This document shows positions 55,029 to 64,000 of a stretch of 64,000 nt of DNA, piece by piece. The position numbers and the translations under genes were made by a program. Source of the stretch: Acuticoccus yangtzensis (GTDB taxonomy: Bacteria; Pseudomonadota; Alphaproteobacteria; Rhizobiales; Amorphaceae). The notes under the pieces were generated by a model. That model had not been told where the DNA came from. It worked only from the letters and a program-made list of their open reading frames with translations, and did not search any database. Within the stretch, counting starts at the first letter, position 1, and every line of letters begins with the position of its first letter. The stretch covers positions 372,001 through 436,000 of the forward strand of contig NZ_MJUX01000003.1 of NCBI RefSeq assembly GCF_001927245.1, in the 5' to 3' direction.

Positions 55029-56360
55029 GTGCCAGGACCCACACCCGACCCCGTCACCAGCGCCACCAGTCTGCCATCCGAGGCGGATGTGGTCGTCGTC
55101 GGCGGCGGCATCATCGGCACCACCACCGCGCTGGAGCTGGCCGAGCGGGGCCACAAGGTGGTGCTGTGCGAGAAGGGGATCATCGCCGGCGAACAGTCGA
55201 GCCGCAATTGGGGCTGGGTGCGCCTCGCCCGCCGCGACCCGCGCGAGATCGAGCTGATGATGGCCTCGATCAAAATCTGGGAGGGGCTGTCCGAGCGCGT
55301 CGGAGCGGACACCGGCTACACCCAGTGCGGCGTGGTCGTGCCGTTCTACAGCGCCGCCAACGAGGCGGCGGACACCGCCTGGCTGGAGAATGTCGAAGGC
55401 CGCCAGACCCGCATCGAGCGCGTCGACCGGGAGACCGTGGACCGTCTGCTGCCGGGGCTGAACTTTTCCCACAATGGCGGCATCTACGCTCCGCACGACG
55501 GGCGGGCCGAGCCGCAGAAGGCCGCCCCCGCCGTTGCCCGCGCCGTCACCGCCAAGGGCGGCACGGTGATGACCGGCTGCGCGGTGCGCGCGCTCGACAT
55601 CGAGGGCGGCGTGGTCAAGGGCGTCATCACCGAGCACGGGCAGGTGCGTGCGTCGTCCGTCGTGGTGGCCGGCGGGGCGTGGTCGCGCCTCCTGCTGCAT
55701 CAGGCGGGCGTGACGCTGCCGCAGCTCAAGGTCACCAACTCCGTCATGCGCACGACGCCGGTGGATGACGGGCCTGAGGTGACGATCCGCGGCCCCAACT
55801 TCTCGGTCCGCAAGCGCGCGGACGGCGGCTACACGATCTCCACCCTCGTCGCCAACGACTTCGACCTGACGCCCGATTCCTTCCGCTTCTTCGGCAAGTT
55901 CCTGCCCGTTGCGAAGATGGAGTGGCGGCAGCTCCGCCCGCGCCTCGGCCCGCGCTTCTGGCGCGAGCTGAAGGAGTTCGCCCCGTGGGACCCGAACACG
56001 GAAAGCCCGTTCGAGGAGATCCGCATTCTGGACCCCAAGCCCAACAGGCGCATGACCGACCGCGCCTTCGCCGCCGCGAAAGAGGCGATCCCGGCCCTGC
56101 ACAAGGCCGAGGTGGCGCAGCGCTGGGCCGGAATGATCGACGCGACACCCGATGCGGTGCCGGTCATCTCCACCGTGGAGAGCCGGCCGGGCCTCACCAT
56201 CGCCACCGGCTTCTCCGGCCACGGCTTCGGCCTCGGCCCGGCGGGCGGGCGGCTGGCGGCGGACCTTGCAACAGGCGCGAAGCCGTTCGTCGACCCGGCC
56301 GCCTTCCGCCTCTCGCGCTTCTTCGACGGCTCGCCGATCGTCCCGCTCACCGGCGTCTGA
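55029..56360 (+). CDS. FAD-dependent amino acid/amine oxidoreductase (DadA-like)
   Basis: This 443-residue flavoprotein of the D-amino acid oxidase superfamily has the dinucleotide-binding motif VVVGGGIIGTTTALELAERGH and, after it, SSRNWGWVRLARRDPRE, with GGAWSRLLL and the C-terminal FAD segment GFSGHGFGLGPAGGRLAADL. It would oxidise a secondary or alpha-amine. The start is GTG at 55029 behind GAAGGAGG. As the last gene of the glx-like operon it may oxidise the amino-acid intermediate made by the upstream enzymes; the actual substrate is not known. Confidence 0.85.
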   Translation: MPGPTPDPVTSATSLPSEADVVVVGGGIIGTTTALELAERGHKVVLCEKGIIAGEQSSRNWGWVRLARRDPREIELMMASIKIWEGLSERVGADTGYTQCGVVVPFYSAANEAADTAWLENVEGRQTRIERVDRETVDRLLPGLNFSHNGGIYAPHDGRAEPQKAAPAVARAVTAKGGTVMTGCAVRALDIEGGVVKGVITEHGQVRASSVVVAGGAWSRLLLHQAGVTLPQLKVTNSVMRTTPVDDGPEVTIRGPNFSVRKRADGGYTISTLVANDFDLTPDSFRFFGKFLPVAKMEWRQLRPRLGPRFWRELKEFAPWDPNTESPFEEIRILDPKPNRRMTDRAFAAAKEAIPALHKAEVAQRWAGMIDATPDAVPVISTVESRPGLTIATGFSGHGFGLGPAGGRLAADLATGAKPFVDPAAFRLSRFFDGSPIVPLTGV

Positions 56361-56533
56361 CACTCCGATAAGCGCTCCGGCCGCGCCGGGCAGGGGGCGG
56401 GGTGCGGCGCGGCACCGCATGGGCGTTTGACCCTGGTCGCTGCGCATCCTGCACGAACCCTGCATCGTGCGGTCCGGCGGGCGGTCGGGCGTCCGCCCGC
56501 ACCGGCACGCGATGCCGGCGGAAGGGGGACACG

Positions 56534-59266
56534 ATGCAGCGCCAGATCGGCCGGCCGGACAGCGGCGAGGGGCCCGCACCATGTCACGTCAGCGCCGCGG
56601 AGGTCGCCGCCGCGCTGAAGAGTGACCTTGCGGAAGGGCTGAGCGAGGACGAAGCGGCCCGCCGCCTCGTCGCCACCGGCCCCAACGCGCTGGCGGAGGC
56701 GAAGGCGGTTCCCCCACTCGTCCTCTTCCTGCGCCAGTTCCGCAGCCCGCTCCTCGTCATCCTCCTCGTCGGCGCGGCGATCTCCGCCTACACCGGCCAT
56801 ATGGTCGACGCTGCGGCGATCTTCGTCATCGTCATCCTCAATGCGCTGATCAGCTTTTGGCAGGAGTGGAAGGCGGAACGGTCCATCGCCGCGCTGAAGG
56901 GCATGGCCGCCCCGCGCGCCACCGTGCGCCGCGGCGGGGCGTGGCACGAGGTGCCCGCGCGCACCCTGGTGCCGGGCGACGTGGTGCGCCTCAAGGCGGG
57001 CGACATCGTGCCGGCCGACCTGCGCTTCACCGCCGCCAACCGCCTCGCCATCGACGAGGCGGCGCTGACCGGCGAGAGTGAGCCCGCCGACAAGGACGCG
57101 GACGCCCTCTGCTCGGCGGACACCGTCCTCGCGGAGCGGGTCAACATGGGCTTCATGTCCACCCTGGTCGCGAGCGGCACGGGGACCGGCCTCGTCACCG
57201 CCACGGGCATGGCGACGGAGGTGGGCGCCATCGCCGGGCTGATGGCGGCGGCCAAGGAGCCGAAAACGCCGCTGCAGACGCGCATCGAGAGCCTGTCGCG
57301 CATGCTCATGTTCGCCGCACTCGTGGTGGTCGCCATCGTCATCGCCATCGGCCTCAGAAACGGCATGAACGCGCTGGAGATGCTGAACACGGCGATTTCG
57401 CTCTCCGTGGCGGCGATCCCGGAGGGGCTGCCCACCATCGTCACCATCGTGCTGACCTTGGGCTCGCAGGCGATGGCCTCGCGCCATGCCCTGGTGCGGC
57501 GCCTCTCCTCGGTGGAGACGCTGGGCACCACATCCGTCATCTGCACGGACAAGACCGGCACGCTGACGCAGAACCAGATGCAGGTGATGCGCCTGTGGGC
57601 GGGCGGGACCACCTACACGGTGACCGGCGAAGGCTTCGACCCGCACGGCGACTTTCTGAACCCCGCCGGGACACCGTGCGCCGTGGAGGACGGGTCCGAC
57701 CTCTGCCGCATGCTGATGATCTCCGCCTACTGCAACGAGGCGCGGCTCACGGCGGCGGACGGGCGCCCAGCCGTGGAGGGCAATCCGACAGAGGGGGCGC
57801 TAGTGGTCGCCGCCGCCAAGGCCGGCATCAGCCGCGCGGCGCTGAAGGCCGCACGGCACGACACCGTCCACGCCTTCCCGTTCGACTCCTCGCGCAAAAT
57901 GATGAGCGTCCTCATGCGGATGCCGTCAGGCGCGCGGGTGCTGGTCGCGAAGGGCGCGCCGGACGTGATCCTGAAGCGCGCCACCCGCGTGCGGATCGGC
58001 GGCGAGGAGGTGGAGTTGACGGACGCCCGGCGTGACGAGATCGAGGCGGTGGTGGCGGGCTTCGGCGCCGATGCGCTGCGCACTCTCGCCGTCGCCTACC
58101 GCCCGGTTGACGACACCGCCCCACACGACGCCGACCACGAGCACGACGTCGTCCTCGCCGGGATCCACGGCATCATGGATCCGCCGCGTCCGCAGGTGGC
58201 GGCCGCGGTGGCCGAGGCCCGCAGCGCCGGTGTGCGCACGGTGATGATCACCGGCGACCACGCGGCGACGGCGGAGGCCATTGCCCGGCAGATCGGCATC
58301 ATCGGCGGGCAGGGCGAGACCGTCCACACCGGCGCCGACCTCGACGCGATGAGCGACGAGGCGCTCGCCGCCATCGTCCCCCACGCGGCCGTGTTCGCGC
58401 GGGTGACGCCGGAGCACAAGCTCAGGATCGTCAAGGCGATGCAGGCGCGCGGCGAGGTGGCAGCGATGACCGGCGACGGGGTCAACGACGCCCCGGCGCT
58501 GAAGAGCGCGGACATCGGCATCGCCATGGGCATCACCGGCACCTCGGTCGCCAAGGATTCCGCCGCGCTGATCCTGCTGGACGACGACTTCTCCACCATC
58601 GTCGGCGCGGTGCGCGAGGGGCGGCGGATCTACGACAATCTGAGGAAGTTCATCCGCCAGGCGCTGACGGCCAACGTGGCCGAGGTGTCGACGATCCTGT
58701 TCGCCTTCGTGCTGATGGGGGCAGCGCCGCTGCTGCCACTGACGCCGCTGATGATCCTGTGGGTCAACCTGGTGTCGGACGGCATCCCGGCGCTCGCGCT
58801 CGGCGTGGAGCCGGCCGAGCCCGACGTGATGCGCCGCAAGCCGCGCGGGCGGGGCGAGAACATCTTCGCCGGCGGGCTGAAGGAGCGCATCCTCATCCGC
58901 GGCCTTGTGCTGGGGGCGGTGACCTTCTGGGTGTTCCAGACCGCGCTGTGGCAGGGGCACGCGGTGGACTATGCGCAGACGATGGCCTTCGCCACGCTCA
59001 TCTTCGCCCAGCTCTGGCACATCTTCGACGCGCGCTCACTGACGACGCTGTTCGGCAAGAACCCGCTGACCAATCCGGTTCTGCTCGGCGCGGTGGCGCT
59101 GTCTTCCGCGCTCTCCATCGGCACCATCTACGCCGCGCCCGCCCAACTCGTCCTGGGCACTGTGGCGATCGACGCCTCACACTTGGCGCAGGCCTTCCTG
59201 TTCGCCGCGCTGCCGACCCTGGTGCTGTCGGGCCTGAAGGAGCTGTTCGGCATCCGCGTTCTTTAG
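56534..59266 (+). CDS. P-type cation-transporting ATPase (type II, Ca2+-ATPase-like)
   Basis: This 910-residue membrane pump has the full P-type set: an N-terminal cation-ATPase domain (GLSEDEAARRLVATGPNAL), LTGESEPADKD in the actuator domain, AAIPEGLP in membrane helix 4, the phosphorylation site ICTDKTGTLTQNQM (Asp about 341), and the hinge MTGDGVNDAPALK. The C-terminal cation-ATPase domain with several helices is present. The order and PEGLP motif place it in the type II (SERCA/PMR1-like) group; Ca2+ or Mn2+ is the likely ion. The ATG at 56534 follows AAGGGGGA. Confidence 0.92.
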   Translation: MQRQIGRPDSGEGPAPCHVSAAEVAAALKSDLAEGLSEDEAARRLVATGPNALAEAKAVPPLVLFLRQFRSPLLVILLVGAAISAYTGHMVDAAAIFVIVILNALISFWQEWKAERSIAALKGMAAPRATVRRGGAWHEVPARTLVPGDVVRLKAGDIVPADLRFTAANRLAIDEAALTGESEPADKDADALCSADTVLAERVNMGFMSTLVASGTGTGLVTATGMATEVGAIAGLMAAAKEPKTPLQTRIESLSRMLMFAALVVVAIVIAIGLRNGMNALEMLNTAISLSVAAIPEGLPTIVTIVLTLGSQAMASRHALVRRLSSVETLGTTSVICTDKTGTLTQNQMQVMRLWAGGTTYTVTGEGFDPHGDFLNPAGTPCAVEDGSDLCRMLMISAYCNEARLTAADGRPAVEGNPTEGALVVAAAKAGISRAALKAARHDTVHAFPFDSSRKMMSVLMRMPSGARVLVAKGAPDVILKRATRVRIGGEEVELTDARRDEIEAVVAGFGADALRTLAVAYRPVDDTAPHDADHEHDVVLAGIHGIMDPPRPQVAAAVAEARSAGVRTVMITGDHAATAEAIARQIGIIGGQGETVHTGADLDAMSDEALAAIVPHAAVFARVTPEHKLRIVKAMQARGEVAAMTGDGVNDAPALKSADIGIAMGITGTSVAKDSAALILLDDDFSTIVGAVREGRRIYDNLRKFIRQALTANVAEVSTILFAFVLMGAAPLLPLTPLMILWVNLVSDGIPALALGVEPAEPDVMRRKPRGRGENIFAGGLKERILIRGLVLGAVTFWVFQTALWQGHAVDYAQTMAFATLIFAQLWHIFDARSLTTLFGKNPLTNPVLLGAVALSSALSIGTIYAAPAQLVLGTVAIDASHLAQAFLFAALPTLVLSGLKELFGIRVL

Positions 59267-59298
59267 AAGCGCGGCCGGGTCACGGCCGCGCCGTTCCG

Positions 59299-60519
59299 TC
59301 AGGCGGCGGCGATCGCCTCGGCGAGCGTCAGAAGCGCACGGTCGGTGCCACGCGGGCCGATGATGGAAAGGCCGAGCGGCTTTCCCTCGTGGCTGGCGAG
59401 CGGCATCGAGATTTGCGGCAGGCCGGCGAGACCGGCGACGCACAGGAGGTTCATCGCCGCGTGGCGGTAGGCGACTTCCACGTCGGCCACCTCGCCGCCC
59501 TTGGGCGGGGCGGTGCGCGGCACGGTCGGCATCACCAGAACGGTGCCCGGCGTGACCACCTCGCAGATGCGCTTCACGATCGCGGCGCGCTCGCCCTTCG
59601 CCTTGGCTATGGCGTCGGCGGGGATCGCCGCGGCGGTGGCGAAACGGTCGGCGACGCCGGGGCCGAATTGCGGTGCGTTGGCCTCCACCCACGGCCCGCA
59701 ATTCACCCAGATCTCGCCGCCCTGGACCACGCGGAAGGTGGCCGACCATGAGGCGAGGCCGTCGCCCGCCACCGTCACGCTCTCGCCGGAGCCGAGTACA
59801 GCGTGGACGCGGGCGAGGGCGGGGGCGAGCGCCTCGGCCACGGCAGGCTCCAGCGCGGCGAAGGCGTCGTCCGCCACGACGAGGCGGGTGAGCGGGACGG
59901 CGGGAGCGTCGTCGCCCATCAGCACCGCGCCGACGAGGGCGAGGGTCGCCGCATCGCGCGCGAACCAGCCTGCGGTGTCGAAGCTCGGCGCGAAGGGGAC
60001 GATGCCGGTCAGCGGGATGCGGTCGTGGGTCGGCCGCATGCCCCAGATGCCGCAATAGCTCGCCGGGGTGCGGATGGAGCCGCCGCAGTCGGTGCCGAGG
60101 GCGAAGTCGACCACGCCGCCCGCCACCGCCGAGGCGGACCCGGAGGACGAGCCGCCCGGCACACAGTCCGGCGCGGCGGGGTTGAGCGGCGTCCCATAAT
60201 GCACGTTCTCGCCGGTCAGCGAGTAGCACATCTCGTCACAGATGGTGCGCCCCTCGCAGGACGCGCCCGCGGCGAGGAGGCGCGCCACGGCGGGCGCGGT
60301 CGTCGTCGCCGGGCCGTGCGTCGTCAGCCACAGGGGCTGGCCGTTGGCGCAGGTGGTGCCTTCGATGTCGTAGACGTCCTTCACCGCGAAGGTGAGGCCG
60401 GAAAGCGGGCCATCGCCGGTCGGGGCGAGGGTCACGTCATTGTCCTGGCAGAACGCGCCGAGGGCGGCCTTGTCGGCGCCCGATGCGGGCGGGCGGGCGG
60501 TGGTCACGGTCGAATTCAT
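59299..60519 (-). CDS. Amidase (amidase signature family)
   Basis: This 406-residue enzyme has the Ser-Ser-Lys triad in LTFAVKDVYDIEG, PGGSSSGSASAVAGG and LGTDCGGSIRTPASY. It is shorter than GatA and lacks GatB/C partners nearby, so a catabolic amidase is likely. The ATG at 60519 is two bases after the amidohydrolase stop codon. It is the last gene of the transporter-amidohydrolase-amidase unit. The substrate is unknown. Confidence 0.88.
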   Translation of the reverse strand: MNSTVTTARPPASGADKAALGAFCQDNDVTLAPTGDGPLSGLTFAVKDVYDIEGTTCANGQPLWLTTHGPATTTAPAVARLLAAGASCEGRTICDEMCYSLTGENVHYGTPLNPAAPDCVPGGSSSGSASAVAGGVVDFALGTDCGGSIRTPASYCGIWGMRPTHDRIPLTGIVPFAPSFDTAGWFARDAATLALVGAVLMGDDAPAVPLTRLVVADDAFAALEPAVAEALAPALARVHAVLGSGESVTVAGDGLASWSATFRVVQGGEIWVNCGPWVEANAPQFGPGVADRFATAAAIPADAIAKAKGERAAIVKRICEVVTPGTVLVMPTVPRTAPPKGGEVADVEVAYRHAAMNLLCVAGLAGLPQISMPLASHEGKPLGLSIIGPRGTDRALLTLAEAIAAA

Positions 60520-60521
60520 CC

Positions 60522-61751
60522 TCAGGCGGCCGGGCGGTGGATTTCGGCGACAGGGCGCGTCAACGTGCGCCTGCCGCGCTTGAAGGCATAAAGCACCGGT
60601 GCGAGCTCGGACACCGCAGTGTGCTGGCTGGCGCAGTCGATCACCGCGAGGTCGGCCGATTTGCCCGGCTCCAGCCCATAATCGGCGATGTTCATCAGCT
60701 TGGCCGACCGGCTCGTCACCATGTTGAAGCACTCCACGATGTCGCCCGCCGCGCCCACGTGACAGATGTTGGCGTTGAGGTTGGCCATGCGGATCAGCGA
60801 GCAGTCGCCGAACGGGGTGAACGGGTTGAGCACGTTGTTGGTGGAGAGCGAGCAGTTCACCCCGTGGTGCAGCAGCTCGTGGGCGTGGGCGACGCCGCGG
60901 GTGCGCCCCTCGGTCCGGTCGCGGCCCATCAGAAAGAGGTCGGTGGCCGGAAGCACGGTGAGCGCCACGCCCGCGTCCGCCATGCGCTTGCCGACGGCGG
61001 CCATCATGGCGGGATCGGCATAGGCGAGCTTGGTCACGTGGCCGATGGCGACGCGCCCGCCGCGCCCGAACTCCTCGGTCTTCCTGCACACATAGTCGAG
61101 GTCGAGCACCGAGGTGTCGGTGCCGAAGTCGAGGTGCATGTCGATGTCGGCGTCGAACTCGCGGGCGATGGCGAAAACGCGGTCGATCTGGCCGTTCGGA
61201 TCCGTGTCCGTATAAGGCGCGGCGCCGACGACCTTGGCGCCCTTCTTCATCGCCTCCACCATCAGCTCTTCGGTGCCGGGATTGTTGGTCATCCCCTCCT
61301 GCGGGAAGACGCAGATCTCGATGTCGATGGCCCACTTGTAGTCGGCGATGAGCGCCATCACGCCCTCGAAGCCGCGGAGGCCGATGCCGGGGTCCACCTC
61401 GAGCTGGGTGCGCATGTGGGTGGTGCCCTGGAGGATGCACTTCTCCAGCGTCTTGGAGCCGCGGGCGTAGACGTCCTCGGGCGTGAACCCCGCCTTGGCC
61501 TTGGCAACCTCGCTGATCGCCTCGGGCAGATCGCCCTTCTTGGAGGCGCAGCGGTCGAGGATGCACGACTTGTCGAGGTGGATGTGGGTTTCGACGAAGC
61601 CTGGCGTGACGAGGCGGCCGGAGAGGTCCAGCGTCTCACCGTCGGCGGCAAGGCCCGTCTCGATCGCGGCGATCTTGCCGCCGTCGATGCCGATGTCCAC
61701 GCTGGTGGCGGGGTCGCCCGGCAGGCGGGCATCCTTCAGGATCAGGTCCAT
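60522..61751 (-). CDS. Amidohydrolase-superfamily deaminase (cytosine deaminase-like)
   Basis: This 409-residue protein of the amidohydrolase superfamily has the first metal-binding part FVETHIHLDKSCILDRC (HxH with LDKS typical of the cytosine deaminase branch), a second His in RVAIGHVTKLAY, and the later LSTNNVLNPFTPFGDCS in place of the usual SDN/Asp site. It probably hydrolyses a cyclic amide, pyrimidine or triazine-like ring. It starts 15 bp after the transporter gene's stop, so the three genes form one transcript. Confidence 0.85.
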   Translation of the reverse strand: MDLILKDARLPGDPATSVDIGIDGGKIAAIETGLAADGETLDLSGRLVTPGFVETHIHLDKSCILDRCASKKGDLPEAISEVAKAKAGFTPEDVYARGSKTLEKCILQGTTHMRTQLEVDPGIGLRGFEGVMALIADYKWAIDIEICVFPQEGMTNNPGTEELMVEAMKKGAKVVGAAPYTDTDPNGQIDRVFAIAREFDADIDMHLDFGTDTSVLDLDYVCRKTEEFGRGGRVAIGHVTKLAYADPAMMAAVGKRMADAGVALTVLPATDLFLMGRDRTEGRTRGVAHAHELLHHGVNCSLSTNNVLNPFTPFGDCSLIRMANLNANICHVGAAGDIVECFNMVTSRSAKLMNIADYGLEPGKSADLAVIDCASQHTAVSELAPVLYAFKRGRRTLTRPVAEIHRPAA

Positions 61752-61766
61752 GATGGTCTCGCGGGT

Positions 61767-64000
61767 TCAGGAGGCGGCGCCGAGATAGGCGTCCTCGAGG
61801 GTGTGGCTGGCGCGCACGGCGTCCGGCGTGCCGGAGGCCACGAACACGCCGCCCGACAGCACGTAGGCACGGTCGGCGATGGAGAGGGCCATGTCGGCCA
61901 TCTGGTCGACGAGGAGAATGGTGGCGCCGTCGTCGCGCAGCGCGGCGAGGATGGCGTAGAGCTCCTCGATGAGCTTCGGGGCGAGGCCGAGCGACGGCTC
62001 GTCGAGGAGGAGCACGGTGGGCCGGGCGATGAGGCCTCTGGCGATGGCGAGCATCTGCTGCTCGCCGCCCGACAACAGCCCCGCCGGCTGGTTCTGCCGC
62101 TCGCGCAGGCGCGGGAAGCGGGTCAGCATCTCGTCCACGGCGGCGGACAGGTCGGCGGGCGGGCGGCCATAGGCGCCGAGCTTGATGTTCTGCACCACAC
62201 TGAGCTGGCCGAACACCTGCCGCCCCTCCGGGACGAGCACCAAGCCCCGCCGTGCGATGCGGTCGGCGCTCTCGCCTTCCAGATGGTCGCCCGCGAGCTG
62301 GATCTGTCCGCCGACGGGGCGGTGCAGGCCCGACAGCGCACGCATGAGGGTAGACTTGCCCGCCCCGTTGGCGCCGAGCACCGCGACGAGCTCGCCCTTC
62401 GACACCTTGAGGTCGATGCCGCGCAGCACCTCGCTCGCCCCGTAGGAGGCGGAGAGGTTCGCCACCATCAGAGTGACGTCGCCGGGCACCTTGGCGGGCG
62501 CGGCCCGGCGGACGGCGGACGCGCCCTCACCGAGATAGGCTTTCAGCACCGCCGGGTTCTCGCGGATCGCGGCGGGCGTGCCCTCGGCGATCTTCACGCC
62601 CTGGTCGAGCACCAGGATGTGGTCAGAAATGCCCATCACCAGCGGCATGTCGTGCTCGATGAGGACGATGGTGAGCCCCTCGTCCGCCAGCCGCTTCAAC
62701 AGGGTGCCGACGCGCTGGGTGTCATCCTCCGAAAGCCCCGCGGCGGGTTCGTCGAGCAGCACCACGTCGGGCCGAAAGGCGAGGGCGCGGGCGATCTCGA
62801 CAAGGCGCTTGTCGACGTGTGGGAGGGTGCCCGCGGTGCGCTCCACGTCGCCGCTATAGCCGGTGAAGGCGAGCAGCGCCTCGGCCCGGCGGCGGCGGGC
62901 GGTGGTGGCCAGAGGCAGCACCGTCTCGACCCCGCCGACGCGCCCGTGCTTCATGGCGATCATCAGATTGTCGATCACGCTCATGTGCTCGAAAAGCTGC
63001 GTCGTCTGGTAGGTGCGGGCGATGCCGGCGCGGGCGACGCGGTGAGAACGCCGCCCGGTCAGGTCCGTGTCGCCGAGGCGCACGTTGCCCTTGTCGGGGC
63101 TGTAGTAGCCGGCGACGATGTTGAGCGCCGTCGTCTTGCCCGCGCCGTTGGGGCCGATGATCGACGTCACCTTGCCGGGCTCGGCCCTGAAGGAGACGCC
63201 CTGAACCGCCTTCACGCCGCCGAAGGTGATGGCGATGGCGTCCACCACCAGCGGCCGGGCGGAAGACGGCGCGACCTCCACGGCGGCGGCCGTCGCGGTG
63301 CGGGCCTTGGCGGCGGGGAGGAGGCCCGTCACCGCGCCGACGATGCCGCCGGGGGCTAGCCGCAGCACCACGAGGAGCAGCGCCGCCACCAGCAGGAGCC
63401 GGTATTCGGCGAGCCACGAGAAGGCTTCGGGCAGAAGCACGATGAGGAAGGCGCCGATGACGGGGCCGAGGATGGTGTCCGCCCCGCCGATCATCACCAC
63501 CAGCAGGAACATGATGGATTCGAAGAAGGGGAAGCTTTCCGGGCTGATGAACCCGCTCATCGCCGCATAGACGCCGCCCGCGAGGCCCGCGAAGACGGCC
63601 GACACCGCGAACGCGGCGCAGCGCAGAAGCACCGGGTTGAAGCCGATCGACTGGGCCGCGACCTCCGAATCGCGCAGCGCCCTGAGCGCCTTGCCCCACG
63701 GGCTGGCGCTGAAGAGGGTGTAGAATGCGAGCGCCGCCAGCATCAGGACGAGGACGAGATAGGCGATCTCGGTCGGCCCGAACATCGTGCCGAACAGCAC
63801 CGGCGGCATGATGCCGAGGATGCCGTTCCAGCCGCCGGTGAGGCCCTCCATCTCCGCCGCGCCCTGCTCGACGATGAACCCGAAGGCGATCGTCACCATG
63901 GCGAGATAAGGCCCGCGCACCCGTAGCGCCGGGATGGAGACGAGCGCCCCCGTCAGCCCCGCCAGCACGCCGCCCAGCGGCAAGGCGAGCCAAAAGCTGA
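61767..64000 (-). CDS. LivM-LivG-LivF triple fusion of a branched-chain-amino-acid-type ABC transporter (5' end outside the window)
   Basis: At least 744 codons form one open frame that enters from the right edge. The visible order is a LivM-type permease (several helices, YLAMVTIAFGFIVEQ, to about residue 225 of the visible part), a LivG ATPase (Walker A GPNGAGKTTALN; signature region LPHVDKRLVEIARAL, Walker B VVLLDEPAAGLS) and a LivF ATPase (GANGAGKSTLMRAL, LLSGGEQQMLAIARGL, LLLDEPSLGLAP). All three are normally separate subunits. The HAAT family imports branched-chain amino acids, amides or urea. The amidohydrolase and amidase downstream suggest a related substrate. Confidence 0.9.
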   Translation of the reverse strand, partial: SFWLALPLGGVLAGLTGALVSIPALRVRGPYLAMVTIAFGFIVEQGAAEMEGLTGGWNGILGIMPPVLFGTMFGPTEIAYLVLVLMLAALAFYTLFSASPWGKALRALRDSEVAAQSIGFNPVLLRCAAFAVSAVFAGLAGGVYAAMSGFISPESFPFFESIMFLLVVMIGGADTILGPVIGAFLIVLLPEAFSWLAEYRLLLVAALLLVVLRLAPGGIVGAVTGLLPAAKARTATAAAVEVAPSSARPLVVDAIAITFGGVKAVQGVSFRAEPGKVTSIIGPNGAGKTTALNIVAGYYSPDKGNVRLGDTDLTGRRSHRVARAGIARTYQTTQLFEHMSVIDNLMIAMKHGRVGGVETVLPLATTARRRRAEALLAFTGYSGDVERTAGTLPHVDKRLVEIARALAFRPDVVLLDEPAAGLSEDDTQRVGTLLKRLADEGLTIVLIEHDMPLVMGISDHILVLDQGVKIAEGTPAAIRENPAVLKAYLGEGASAVRRAAPAKVPGDVTLMVANLSASYGASEVLRGIDLKVSKGELVAVLGANGAGKSTLMRALSGLHRPVGGQIQLAGDHLEGESADRIARRGLVLVPEGRQVFGQLSVVQNIKLGAYGRPPADLSAAVDEMLTRFPRLRERQNQPAGLLSGGEQQMLAIARGLIARPTVLLLDEPSLGLAPKLIEELYAILAALRDDGATILLVDQMADMALSIADRAYVLSGGVFVASGTPDAVRASHTLEDAYLGAAS

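Noticed and set aside
52181-55312. A 1043-codon frame on the minus strand
   Set aside because: Antisense to glxD-like, ligase and oxidase genes, which have clear motifs; the minus translation has none.
60483-63359. A 958-codon frame on the plus strand
   Set aside because: Antisense to the amidohydrolase and the Liv fusion; the translation is His/Gly/Arg-rich and without recognisable domains.

Overview
The window is GC-rich, densely coding chromosomal DNA of an alphaproteobacterium, most likely of the order Hyphomicrobiales (Rhizobiales). Evidence for this is the flagellar gene order flgE-flgK-flgL-flaF-flbT-flgD-fliQ, the presence of FlaF and FlbT, a very short FlgD, a perfect CtrA-type site (TTAA-N7-TTAA) next to fliI, and the gene order mltG-yicC-gmk after the fab cluster. 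The genus is not determined. I saw no phage, insertion sequence, CRISPR array, rRNA or tRNA gene.

Layout. 1-5074: end of a glycosyltransferase-like gene, a secreted serine protease, glyS, a small cupin and lpdA. 5228-7669: a large Gln/Arg-rich OmpA-family protein. 8065-10757 (minus): an amidase and an M20 carbamoylase-type hydrolase. 10885-13919: a Trk/Ktr potassium channel subunit convergent with pyrG. 14308-18829 (minus): a tightly overlapping operon lgt, NDUFAF7-like methyltransferase, pgeF, creatinase-like M24 protein and lipoprotein. 18967-23697 (plus): ubiK-like, YbjN-like, proC, TetR regulator, csaA, pncA and an FNR-type reductase. 23794-31825 (minus): dnaB, a hypothetical gene, alr, a GFA-domain protein, radA, cvpA, purF and an SDR. 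32142-39250 (plus): fliI and the hook/rod-cap flagellar set. 39277-43036 (minus): a TPR methyltransferase, cfa, and the ribosomal operon rpsF-rpsR-rplI. 43414-49766 (plus): fabD, fabG, acpP, fabF, mltG, yicC, gmk. 49805-56360 (plus): an XRE-cupin regulator followed by a glxB-glxC-glxD, glutamine-synthetase-like, FAD-oxidoreductase operon with its own promoter and palindromic operator. 56534-59266: a P-type Ca2+-like ATPase. 59299-64000 (minus): an amidase, a cytosine-deaminase-like amidohydrolase and a LivM-LivG-LivF triple fusion that runs off the window.

Most genes are housekeeping (translation, fatty acid synthesis, cell wall, replication, motility). Two amidase-containing catabolic clusters and the glx-like operon point to use of amides, ureides and amino or methylated nitrogen compounds, with the Liv fusion as the likely importer for the second cluster.

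The most unusual signal is non-coding. Two gene-free gaps, 20 kb apart and on opposite strands (7815-8025 minus, 29775-29976 plus), hold diverged copies of one roughly 200-nt element. Exact conserved blocks alternate with stems whose bases changed in a compensatory way, and loop sequences stay fixed while stems change. This pattern suggests a structured RNA or a hairpin-rich mobile repeat that I do not recognise.
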